DNA of 64,000 nt, from the NCBI GenBank assembly GCA_963788935.1, contig CAWBIM010000017.1, forward strand, positions 248,001 to 312,000. The letters are read 5' to 3'. The notes beneath the pieces were generated by a model. The model saw only the letters and a list, made by a program, of their open reading frames with translations. It did not search any database and was not told the origin of the DNA. Below are positions 9,292 through 18,275 of this stretch, piece by piece; positions within the stretch are counted from its first letter, which is position 1, and the number at the start of each line of letters is the position of its first letter. Both the position numbers and the translations under genes were made by a program. The stretch is from JAOPZW01 sp963788935. GTDB taxonomy: Bacteria > Actinomycetota > Thermoleophilia > Solirubrobacterales > Solirubrobacteraceae.

Positions 9292-10355
9292 CTACAGGCT
9301 GTCGAGGTAGGCCACGAGCTGCCGGACCTCCTCGGCGCTCAGGCTGAGCGGGCCGAGCGAGGAGCCCGCTGTTGTAGAACTGGACGACCTCCTCGAGCGT
9401 CTTGAACGCGCCGTTGTGCATGTACGGCGCCGTCGTTCTTCAGGTCGCGCAGCTGCGGGGTGTTGATGAACGCGGAGCCCGCCCTGGGCTGCTCCTCGCA
9501 GCCGGCGGGCGGGGGGGTCGACGGCGCACGCCGGGTCCGCCGGCGGCGGCGGCGCGCCGGGGTCGTCGCTCGTGATCGGGTCACCGGTGCGGTAGGGGCT
9601 CTTGAACTGACCTGCGGCACGCCCGTGTTGTGGATGAGGTTGTCGGTGAACAGCGGGCCGCCGTGGCACTCGATGCAGCCGCCCTTGCCCTGGAAGAGCT
9701 TCTCGCCGGCCTTCGCGTCGGCCGACAGCTGGCCCTCGTCGAACGCCGTGGTGGGCGGGTCGAGCGTCTTGACGTAGGCCGTGAGCGCCGCGACGCGGTC
9801 GGCGGCCTCCTGGTCGCACTCGTCCTGCTTCGCCGCGCCCGAAGGGTTGGTGCACTCGCCGTCGACGAAGTCCTTCATGTGGCCCTTGACGGGGCGCAGG
9901 ATCGCGGCGTTGAGCGAACGGACGCTGCCGTCCCAGAAGTACGGTGCCGTCTTCGCCAGGCCCCAGAGGGCCGGGGCGTCGCGCGGGCCGTTGAAGTCCT
10001 TCATGCCGTCGATGCCGGCGCCGGTGGCGTTGCGATCGTGGGTCATCGTGCCGAGCTCGGGGCTCGCCGAGCCCTCCGCGTGACACGTCTGGCACGACTC
10101 GCCCTTCATGAACAGGTCCGGGTTGCGGAACATCTGCCGGCCCTTCGCGACGAGGTCGTCGGGCGGGGTGTCGGCGGCCGCGGCATCGACCTCGTTGAGG
10201 ATCTTCGTCTCCTCGCCCTTGGCGAAGTTCACCTTGCCGTGGTGCATGTCGACGGTGCCGGCGGCGGCGCCGCCGCCCGCGAGCAGGACGACCGCGAGCC
10301 CGGCGACGACGATCACCGCGGCAGCGGCGGCGAGACGAATCGGCTTCCTCTTCAT
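9292..10355 (-). pseudogene. Di-heme cytochrome c peroxidase family protein, four frameshifts
   Basis: The restored product is about 354 residues: an N-terminal membrane anchor (residues 5-30) and two c-type heme sites, CQTCH (88-92) and CIECH (227-231). This is the layout of bacterial cytochrome c peroxidase/MauG proteins, which act outside the membrane. The last third breaks near 9611, 9511-9517 (a run of seven Gs), 9430 and 9366. Recovered blocks in successive frames (FKSPYRTGDPIT, GSAFINTPQLRDLKNDG, MHNGAFKTLEEVVQFYNSG, LSAEEVRQLVAYLDSL) complete a normal peroxidase C-terminus. The ATG overlaps the stop of the preceding gene (ATGA). Confidence 0.82.
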
Positions 10356-11024
10356 GAGCCCCCATCCCCGAGCTTGGCAGTGCGCGCCGCCGTCGGCAAG
10401 ACCCCGCACGGATCCGCCGGGCGCGCGGCGAGCCGGCTGCGGAACACCGGGCTGACGCTGTGGCACAGCGCGAAGACCTCGGCGAAGTCGCCCGCGCCGC
10501 TGCGCAGGTCCGACGCTCCATGGCCCGGGAACCACGTCGCCCGCGGCACGCCGCGCGCGCGGAGGTAGGCGGCGCGCTGGGCATCCGTGACCCGCGTGGC
10601 GTCGAACGCGTGCCCCATCTCGTGGCCGAGATCGTGGGCGACGGCGCTCGGCGCGTCGTCGAGGCGCGACGAACAGCGTGATCGTGCGGGCGGCCGTGTC
10701 GGTCTGGCCGCGGAGCCCGGCGACCGGGCCGGCGACGACGAGGCGATAGCCGAGCGCCTCGGGCGCCGCCGACACCATCGTGCGGGCGCGCGCGACGATG
10801 GCGCGGGCGGCCGAAGCCTCGGCCGGCGACAGCGCGGCCGGGCGCGGCGCGGCCGCGCCGCCTCCGAGCCACCCGAGCGCCAGCGCCGCGGCCGCGACGA
10901 TCGCGACCAGCGTCGCCACCACGGCCATGACCCGGATCGGCGCGGCGCGGCGCGCGCGGCCCGTCGACGGCGCGGCCGGCAGGGCCACGGCCATCTCCGC
11001 GGTCGGCGCGCCCCAGCGGCTCAC
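10352..11024 (-). pseudogene. Membrane-anchored HEMGH putative metallopeptidase-like protein, one frameshift
   Basis: The restored product is about 223 residues with a GTG start overlapping the preceding stop. Residues about 30-52 form a transmembrane helix (VMAVVATLVAIVAAAALALGW). After a shift near 10670, the frame reads DAPSAVAHDLGHEMGHAFDA, giving an HExxH motif (HEMGH) typical of zinc peptidases. A later SDLRSGAGDFAEVFA block could supply the third zinc ligand; this is inference. The protein probably faces outward. It lies between the propeller and peroxidase genes with overlapping ends, so all three are likely co-transcribed. No characterised family could be named. Confidence 0.6.
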
Positions 11025-14000
11025 CCGGCGCGCCTCAGCAGCGTCTTGCCCGCCGCGTCGAGCGCGGAGCGGCGGAGCAGCGTGACCGTCACCTTCGTCA
11101 CCTTGCCGGAGCGGCTCACGGTGAGACGCACGTCGGCGGCGTCCTTCGTGCCGACGCCGACCACGGCGCGGTACCCGCGTCCGGCGCGGGCGACCGAGCC
11201 CAGCGCCCGGCGGAAGGCCGTGAGCGAGGCGCCGACCCCGGCGCGGTCGGGCGTGCTGCGCAGCCCGGTGCCGGCGAGCGTGAACCCGCTCACCTTGCCG
11301 CGCGGAGAAGCGCAGCGACAGCGTCGGATAGCTCCACGTGTCGACCACGCCGCCCCGCGTGGTGCGGCTCGTCCCGGCCGGCCGGCCGAGGCAGGCCTCG
11401 ACGCTCTTGGCCGTCATGCCGAGGAGCGGCAGCGCGCGCCGGGCGTTGCGGCCCGAACCGGTGCGCGCCAGCCACTGCGTGCTCGCGGCGCACGCCCGCT
11501 TGTCGCTCGCCGCCGGGGTCGTCGCGCCGGAGGCGGCGGGCGCGGCCGGGCTCGCGGCCGCCGGGGCGCTGGGCGTGCTCGCCACGGGCCCCGGGGTGGT
11601 CGTCGTGCCACCGGCCAGGACCGGCGCGTCCGGGGCCGAGCCCTTGGGCAGCGGCAGCGCGCGCGGGCAGTCGGCGGCGCACGCGACGCCGCTGATCCGC
11701 GTGACGAGGTTCGCGCCGCCCTCGACGAACCAGAGGTTGCCCGAGGAATCGATCATCGGCGAGTCGGTGAGGCTGTTGCGCGCCGGTCGGGCGGAAGCCG
11801 AACTTCGCGTCGATGTCGCCGTTGGCCGCGACGGTCGCGGTGGCGATCTGGTCGCCGTACTCGTCGGCGATGAAGGCGGTGCCGTCGGGCGCGATGGCGA
11901 GGTCGGCGGGCGCCAGGTTGCGGCCGAACTCGTTCTCCGGGCCGGGCGTGTCGTGGAAGCCCGCGGTCTTGTTCGGGACGGCCTTCGCTTGGTCGAGGTA
12001 GCCGACGGTCTCGCTCGCCTCGCCCGTGTACCAGACGCGGCCCAGGCGATCGATCGCGACGCTGTGCGGCAGCGTGGTGTTCGCGACGGGCGGGAGCGGC
12101 GCGGCCGGCGGGCACTGGGGCTGATCGGGCCGCCGCAGTCCGACGGCTGCGCGCCCGGCGTCGCCTCGAGGACCGGATTCGGGATGTTGTAGTGCAGCGG
12201 CTTCGGGATGACGCCGAAGGGATTCTTCTGATCGAGCGTCATACGGCCGAGGCGGTTCGTCGTGCCCTCGGAGTACCAGATGTCGCCGTTCGGGGCGAGC
12301 GCGATGCCGAGCGGCTGCATGCAGGCGCACGAGAAGTGGCGCTCGGCGAGCATCTTGCCGTTCGGATCCACGCGGAGCGCCCCGATGGCGTCGGCGGCCT
12401 GCTCGGTGAAGAAGACGTCGGTGTTGCCGTGGCCGTCGTCGCGGACCTTCATCTGCAGCGGCAGGCGCGAGAGCGGGGACGCGGCGCCCACGACGGCGAT
12501 CGGCGCGCGGCAGGTCCCGTTCGTGCAGGCCTCGAGCGGCAGGATCTTGATGCCCGCCTGCGAGCCGCCCGTTGCGACGCTCGGGTCGATCCGCACGACG
12601 GCGTTGCCGAGCGTGAGGGTGACCCAGACGATGCCGTGGGCGTCCACGGCCACGTCGCCCGGCCCGAGGACCGGCGCGGGCGGCTGGCCCGGCTTGGTCG
12701 GGTCGTTCGCCGTCCCGCCGGGCAGGAGGAAGTGCTCCGGCGCGGAGCTGCTCAGGGCGCCGGCGTTCGGGCGCAGGCGCACGATCTCGTCGCTGTTGGC
12801 GAGCGTCACCCACAGGTCGCCGTTCTTGTCGAGCGCCTCGTGCAGCGGCTTGACCGGGCCGAGGCCGAGCTCGAGGCTCTGCTGCCGCGGGCCGCGGTCG
12901 AGGGCGATCGCCATGCCGGCCTGATCGCCGCCGATCGGGTCGCCGACCCACAGCGAGAACGCGCCGGCTGCGGGCGTGATCGTGACGACCTTCGGGGCCG
13001 TCATGTTCGCGGGCAGGTCGACGGCGTCACCGATGACGTCCGTCTTGAAGGAGCCCCAGTTCAGGACGCCGGCCGCGCCGACCGTCGAACGATCGGTGAG
13101 CTGGCGGATGTCGACCTTCCGCGCGATGCCGTCGCGGTTCGTCAGCGCGATCGTCATCGAGCCGTCCGGCGCCAGGCGGAGCGAGCGCTTGGAGACGTAG
13201 GCCTCGGAGTTCGCGAACGTGACCGCCGCGTCGGCGGTGGCAGCGTCGGTGCCGATCGGCAGCGTGTCGCGCGAGCGTAGCTTGCCGACCATGTCCAGGA
13301 GCGCGGTCGGATCGGTGCCGTGCTCGAGGCCGTCGAGGATCTGCTTCTCCGGCGAGGCGCCGCTGACGTCCGCCGCGTCCGGCATCACCGGCGCGGGCTC
13401 GTTGCCCTCGGCGTCCGGGACGTTCGGCGCGACCGCGATCTGCGCGTACGTCTCGTGGCCGGCCTTGAGGTTCGGATCGAGGATCCCGCCTGTGATGTCC
13501 TTCGGCGCGGGCATCGACACCTCGACGATCTGCGTCCCGAGCCGCGTCTCCTCCGGCCCGCCGTCGGGGTGGAAGCGCTGCGTGGTGGCCTCGGTGCCGG
13601 TCAGGAACGACGGGAGGACGAGGTCGTCGAGCGGCGCCTGGGTCGACGGCACGCCCGCTCGGAGGGCCACCGGCGTCAGCTCGCCGCCGAAGCTCGTGCC
13701 GAGCTCGGTGATGTGCCAGCGGATCGTGAACTCCGCGTTCATGTTCGCGAAGCGCAGCATCGAGGTGTCGAGCAGCGCGTGGTCGCCGAAGCGGATCTCG
13801 CGGACGTCGACCGTCGTCTTGCCGTCGGGGACGTCCTGGACCTTGGCCTTCGTGTTCAGCAGGCCGATCGCCGGAGACGTGCCGTCCGGCCCGTAGGCCT
13901 TCTTGGCGAGAAAGTTCTCGTCGCCCGGCGCGAGCTTCGTCTCGTCGCCCGTCAGGATCGCCTCGGCGCGGCCCTTCGCGACCGCGGCGGCATCGGCGTC

Positions 14001-14258
14001 GTCGCCGGCGCCGGCCAGCTCCTGGAGCGCGGCGAACAGGTCGTCGTCCGGCGCGCCGGTCGAGCCGAGGGCGTCGAGGGCCTCCGCGTCGACCCCGCCG
14101 CCGTTCGCGAAGAACGGCTCCGCGCGGCAGACGACGCTGGCCGGGCACGGCGTCGCGGCGTGCGCCGCCGCAGCGCCGCCCGCCAGGAAGAGTCCCGCCG
14201 CCACCGCGACGGCGCCGATGGCGCGCTGCGCGGTGCTCGTGCAAAGTCCGATGCCCAT
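11021..14258 (-). pseudogene. Large secreted beta-propeller protein (streptogramin lyase/NHL-like), three frameshifts
   Basis: The restored product is about 1,080 residues. A signal peptide (residues 1-35, cut near AHA) leads into an Asp-rich region of unknown fold. From about residue 450 come repeats such as DKNGDLWVTLANSDEIVRL, DAHGIVWVTLTLGNAVVRI, APNGDIWYSEGTTNRLGRM, IDRLGRVWYTGEASETVGYL and DSSGNLWFVEGGANLVTRI. This is the Vgb/NHL six-bladed propeller signature. A Pro/Ala linker and a small C-terminal domain follow. Shifts fall near 12118 (CCCC read as CCC), 11778 (GCGC step) and 11300. True virginiamycin lyase activity is not implied. Confidence 0.75.
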
Positions 14259-14408
14259 ACCCCCGTCTCAGCTGTCCCGGGGCACGGATGATCAGCGCGG
14301 ACCCCCTCCGCACCGAACCACACCCCGCGTCGGATGATGCGGGCCGAAGGTCGGACCTACATGGGCGATCCCTGCGGATTTGGATGCGGGTTAACGCACC
14401 GCGTTCCA

Positions 14409-14433
14409 GCACCGCGACCGTCGGCCGCGGTGC
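14409..14433 (-). terminator. Candidate hairpin after the M29 aminopeptidase gene
   Basis: A perfect 8-bp stem (GCACCGCG pairing with CGCGGTGC) with a 9-base loop lies 15 bases beyond the aminopeptidase stop. No U-tract follows, so it is only a probable terminator or 3' end stabiliser. Confidence 0.4.
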
Positions 14434-14448
14434 CTCCGCCGTCCGCCG

Positions 14449-15651
14449 TCAGCCGGGGAGCTGCCAGACGCCGTCGCGCAGCAGCGCCACCGTGCCGCCG
14501 CCCGCCTCGACCCCGTCGACCTCGACCTCGGGCGAGCCGATCATGAAGTCGATGTGCGTCTGGGATTCGTTGAGCCCGGCGGACGCGTGCTCCTCGGGCG
14601 CGATGCCGTCGACCGTCCACGCGAGCCCCGCGCCCCACGCGATGTGCGAGGCCGCGTTCTCGTCGAACAGCGTGTTGCGGAACACGATCCCGGTGTCGCC
14701 CACGCGCGAGGAGGCGTCGACGAGCGCGAGCTCCCCGAGCCGGCGGGCGCCGTCGTCGAGCGCGATCTCGGAGCGCACGAGGTCCTCGCCGCGCGTCGCC
14801 TTGACCTCGACGATCTCGCCGCCGGAGAGCTTCAGCTCGAGCCCCTCGACGATCCCGCCGCGCAGGGCGAAGGGCATCGTCGCCCGAACGGTCCCGTCGG
14901 CACGCAGCCGGTGCGGGCTCGTGAAGACCTCCTCGGTGGGCATGTTCGCGACGTGGGTCTGGCCCTCGGTGGTGCGCTCGCGGCCCGCCATCCAGCGCGA
15001 GCCGGCGATCAGGCCGACCTCGAGCTCGGTCCCGGGGCCGCGGTAGCGGATGCTGTCCAAGGACCGCTCCGTGAGGGCCCGCGCGCGGGCCTCCAGCTCG
15101 TCGAGCCGCACGCTCCAGGACGCCGCCGGGTCGGGCTCGTCGAGGCGCATCACGTGCGCGACGGCCTGCCACAGCCGCTCGACGTCGGGCTCGCCGAGCG
15201 TCTCGACCGCCCAGCGCTCCGTCGGGTAGGCGACGATCGTCCACGCGACCTGCTTGTCGGTCAGCGCGCGCAGCCACGCCTTCTCGAGCCCGGGCATGCG
15301 GGCGCGGGCCAGGCGCGTCGGGTCGAGGCCCTCGTAGACGTCGGCGTTCGAGCCGCCCGAGACGTGGATGTGGGCGGCGCTCGCCGCGGCCGACTCATCC
15401 ATCTTCGTGACCACCCACGGCGGGGTCCAGCCGAGCGCCTCGTCCGCGCCCTCGGCCACGAGCGCCCGGCGGACGAACGGGTCGCGGTACTCGACGTCGA
15501 CGAAGCGCGCCTGCGCGCGGTAGGCCTCCTCGGCGATCGCGCGCAGGAACGGCGCGTGGTCGAGTTGGCCGCTGACGTAGACGTCCTGGCCCGGCCGCAC
15601 CGCGACCCCGACCTGCACGACGAGCCGCGCGTAGTCCTCGATTGCACCCAT
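14449..15651 (-). CDS. M29 family aminopeptidase
   Basis: This is a 400-residue cytoplasmic metallo-aminopeptidase of family M29 (AmpS, aminopeptidase T and PepS type), removing N-terminal residues from peptides. It has the family layout: a GQDVYVSGQLDHAPFLRAIAEEAY start, then VSGGSNADV, and the metal-site blocks NMPTEEVFTSPH, GIVEGLELKLSGGEIV, ELALVDASSR, FRNTLFDENAASHIAWG and QTHIDFMIG. Glu, His and Asp ligands for two metals fall in these C-terminal blocks. It is complete and divergent from a methyltransferase 85 bp away. Confidence 0.93.
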   Translation of the reverse strand: MGAIEDYARLVVQVGVAVRPGQDVYVSGQLDHAPFLRAIAEEAYRAQARFVDVEYRDPFVRRALVAEGADEALGWTPPWVVTKMDESAAASAAHIHVSGGSNADVYEGLDPTRLARARMPGLEKAWLRALTDKQVAWTIVAYPTERWAVETLGEPDVERLWQAVAHVMRLDEPDPAASWSVRLDELEARARALTERSLDSIRYRGPGTELEVGLIAGSRWMAGRERTTEGQTHVANMPTEEVFTSPHRLRADGTVRATMPFALRGGIVEGLELKLSGGEIVEVKATRGEDLVRSEIALDDGARRLGELALVDASSRVGDTGIVFRNTLFDENAASHIAWGAGLAWTVDGIAPEEHASAGLNESQTHIDFMIGSPEVEVDGVEAGGGTVALLRDGVWQLPG

Positions 15652-15736
15652 GCGGGCAAGCTACCGCGTCGTGCGCCGGCCGCCGCGCGCCACCCCTCGC
15701 GCGCGCGGGCATGCACGCGTGCGAACCTGTGCGCGC

Positions 15737-16549
15737 GTGGACCCGGACATCGTCGCCCACTACGACCTCGGCCACGAGGCGGAACGCCTCTCGACCTGGG
15801 GCCTGCTCGAGCGCGAGCGGACGATCGAGCTGCTCGGCCGTCACCTCCCGCCGCCGCCGGCGACGGTCCTCGACGTCGGCGGTGGACCGGGCGTCTACGC
15901 CGTGCACCTCGCGCGGGCGGGCTACGCGGTCCACCTGATCGACCCGGTCGAGCTCCACGTGGCCCAGGCGCTCGAGGCCTCGGCGCGCGCGCCCGAGACG
16001 CCGCTGGCCGGAGCCACGGTGGGCGACGCCCGCGCCCTCGAGGCCGCCGACGCCGGCGCCGACGCCGTCCTGCTGCTCGGCCCGCTCTACCACCTCGTCG
16101 AGCGCGCGGACCGGCTGCGGGCGCTGCGCGAGGCCCACCGCGTCCTGCGGCCCGGCGGGGTCGTCCTGGCGGCCGCGATCTCGCGCTTCGCCTCGACGAT
16201 CGACGGCCTGGCGAAGGAGGCGCTCGCCGACCCGCGGTTCGAGACGATGGTCGAGGGCGACCTGCGCGACGGCCGCCACGTGAACCCCGACCCCGCGGGC
16301 CGTCCGAACTGGTTCACGACCGCGTACTTCCACCGCCCGGAGGACCTCGGTGCCGAGGTCGAGGCCGCGGGCTTCGCGCTCGAGGCGCTCGTCGGGATCG
16401 AGAGCGTCGGCACGCACCTTCCCGACGCCGCCGCGTGGCTGGGCGACCCCGTGCTCCGCGGACGGCTCATGCGGGCGATCACGCGCGTCGAGGCAGAACC
16501 CGCACTGCTCGGTGCGAGTCCCCACCTGCTCGCCGTCGGCCGCGTCTGA
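15737..16549 (+). CDS. SAM-dependent class I methyltransferase
   Basis: This is a 270-residue protein. I chose the GTG at 15737 because the methyltransferase fold begins at once (VDPDIVAHYDLGHEAERL). Motif I is VLDVGGGPGVYA and an acidic loop follows it (HLIDPVELHV). DAVLLLGPLYHLVERADRLRALREAHRVLRPGG is motif IV and the motif VI region. The closest types are ubiquinone/menaquinone-like methyltransferases of the Methyltransf_11/25 group. The substrate is unknown. Confidence 0.88.
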   Translation: MDPDIVAHYDLGHEAERLSTWGLLERERTIELLGRHLPPPPATVLDVGGGPGVYAVHLARAGYAVHLIDPVELHVAQALEASARAPETPLAGATVGDARALEAADAGADAVLLLGPLYHLVERADRLRALREAHRVLRPGGVVLAAAISRFASTIDGLAKEALADPRFETMVEGDLRDGRHVNPDPAGRPNWFTTAYFHRPEDLGAEVEAAGFALEALVGIESVGTHLPDAAAWLGDPVLRGRLMRAITRVEAEPALLGASPHLLAVGRV

Positions 16550-16793
16550 CCCGAATCGGCCCGCGCCGCCCGGCGCACCGGAATGGGGCCGATCCGAGCC
16601 GCGTCTATTCAACGCATTCAATGGCGTTTGCGGGCGTTTTACCGTCGGGCGGCGCATCGCCGCCGTCCACGCCGATCCTGCCTCCGCGTTGTGCGCATTC
16701 ATGCATGCAGTGTGCGCATCCTGCTCTACGGCGCCTTCCCCGCCCCGTGGACGATCACAGCGGGTTCACAACGCTCTCGGGAGGGCTACCCAG

Positions 16794-18238
16794 ATGATCA
16801 GTAGGCCAAGGACGGTGCGCGCCGCGCTCGCAGGCGCACGCGCGCAGTAATCTCGATCGCCGTGGCTGTGGGGGCCGCGGCAGCATGCGCCGGACCGGCG
16901 AACGCGAGTCACGGCGTCGGCGAAGATCCGAACCTCGACCTGCCGGCGGCGTTCCCGACCTACTACCAGGACTCGACCGGGCTGCAGGCCGGCTTGTGTA
17001 TCGAGGATCCGCAGTGCCCGGCGATTCGCCGGCCGCGAAGGACTGTCAGCACGGCGAACACGACGACGGCGAGGCGTTCTACCGAGCTGGCGAACCGCCA
17101 CGGTGAGCGGTGACGACGGCGAGTCGGTCACGGTCGACTTCAACGTCGAGGCCGCGTACCTCGACGGGACGCCCGACCAATCACGTTCGGGCGCATCCAG
17201 TTCACCGCCGGCGGGCTCGCTGCCCAACTCGATCTGCACGGTCGACACATCCGTACGGGCAGAAGCCACTTCACGACACGGAACGACGAACGGCGAGCTG
17301 AAGAGCGGGGGCCGCGCCGCGCAGCGCGAGGAGACAGACGGCGACGTTCGACGGCACGTCTGCTGTCGCCGACGGCCCGTTGCTCACGGGTCGCGCACGA
17401 GCGCGAACTCCGGCCGGCTATCTCGGCAACGGCGTCGACGCCGACGACGGTCATCGGCGGCCCGCATCCGGAACACGGTCGAAGGAGTCACGCGGTCCCG
17501 GTCTGCCCCGTGGGCGGACCACGTCACCGACGCCGTCACCGGGCGAGACCGTCGAACTTCGATCAGCCCGGGTCGGGATCACGACCGACGAGTTCGTCGC
17601 TCGAGGGGCGGCAATTCGATCCGACGGCGTGCCGACGCCGGTGACCACCGCCGGCCCGCGTCGGCCGCGCCGACCGCCGACGGGCGCGAAGGCGGCGTGG
17701 CCGCGGGCACCGGCATGGAGCCGCTGCATCGGTCAGGTCGGCCCGTCGAGCCAACGGCGGAACACGCGCGCGATCAGTCGAGTTGCCCGGCGATCCATGG
17801 CCGGCGCCGAAGGTCAGTCCAGCAGCGGCCGGCGTCGACCGCGCGACGATCATCCAGGTGATCCAGCCCGCGCCGTCGGCGCGCCAGGTGCTCGGCGTGA
17901 AGGTCACCTCGCCGCTCGCCGTCAGCGGGCTGACGCTCGCTCGCCGGATCTCCATCGCGCGAGTGCAGCAGCAAGGGTTGCGCGCGTCCATGCAGGTGAA
18001 GGAAGGTACGAACGTGGTTCGGATCTCGATCTACAAGGCGCGTAACGGCAAGAAGGCCGGCAGCGCCCTGTTCGTGACGAACCGTGTCGCCCGTGCCGGC
18101 CTGCTCCGCATGACGCTCCGGAGCCGGAGCCTGCTCGCGAAGCTGCGGGCCGGGACGTACGTGTTGGAGGCCCGCTCGGGCCAGAGCCTCGGGTCGCTCA
18201 GCGCGCCCCGCCGGATCACCTTCACGGTCACGCCCTAG
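16794..18238 (+). pseudogene. Secreted protein of unknown function, heavily frameshifted
   Basis: An ATG at 16794 with GGGAGGG upstream begins a frame that needs repair at once. Spliced across frames the region reads as one secreted protein: a signal peptide ending PANASHG, FPTYYQDSTGLQAGLCIEDPQCP, DGEAFYRAGE, VTVDFNVEAAYLDG, ITFGRIQFTAGGL, THPYGQ, TPAGYLGNGVDAD, TVIGGP and ITTDEFVARG. This order matches a secreted actinobacterial family I recall but cannot name. At least six shifts occur before 17780. The last part, 17783-18238, is open and encodes a beta-rich domain (LGVKVTSPLAVSG to RRITFTV). Either a decayed gene or poor sequence would explain it. Confidence 0.55.
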
Positions 18239-18275
18239 TCCTCGACGACGCACGGAAGCCGAGGACACCACAGCC

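Noticed and set aside
11021..14258. Virginiamycin B lyase
   Set aside because: Only the propeller repeats are shared; the protein is secreted, several times longer, and the lyase active site cannot be identified.
15713..15722. GCACGCGTGC palindrome between the M29 and methyltransferase genes
   Set aside because: GC-rich 10-bp palindromes are common in this composition, and no regulator lies nearby.
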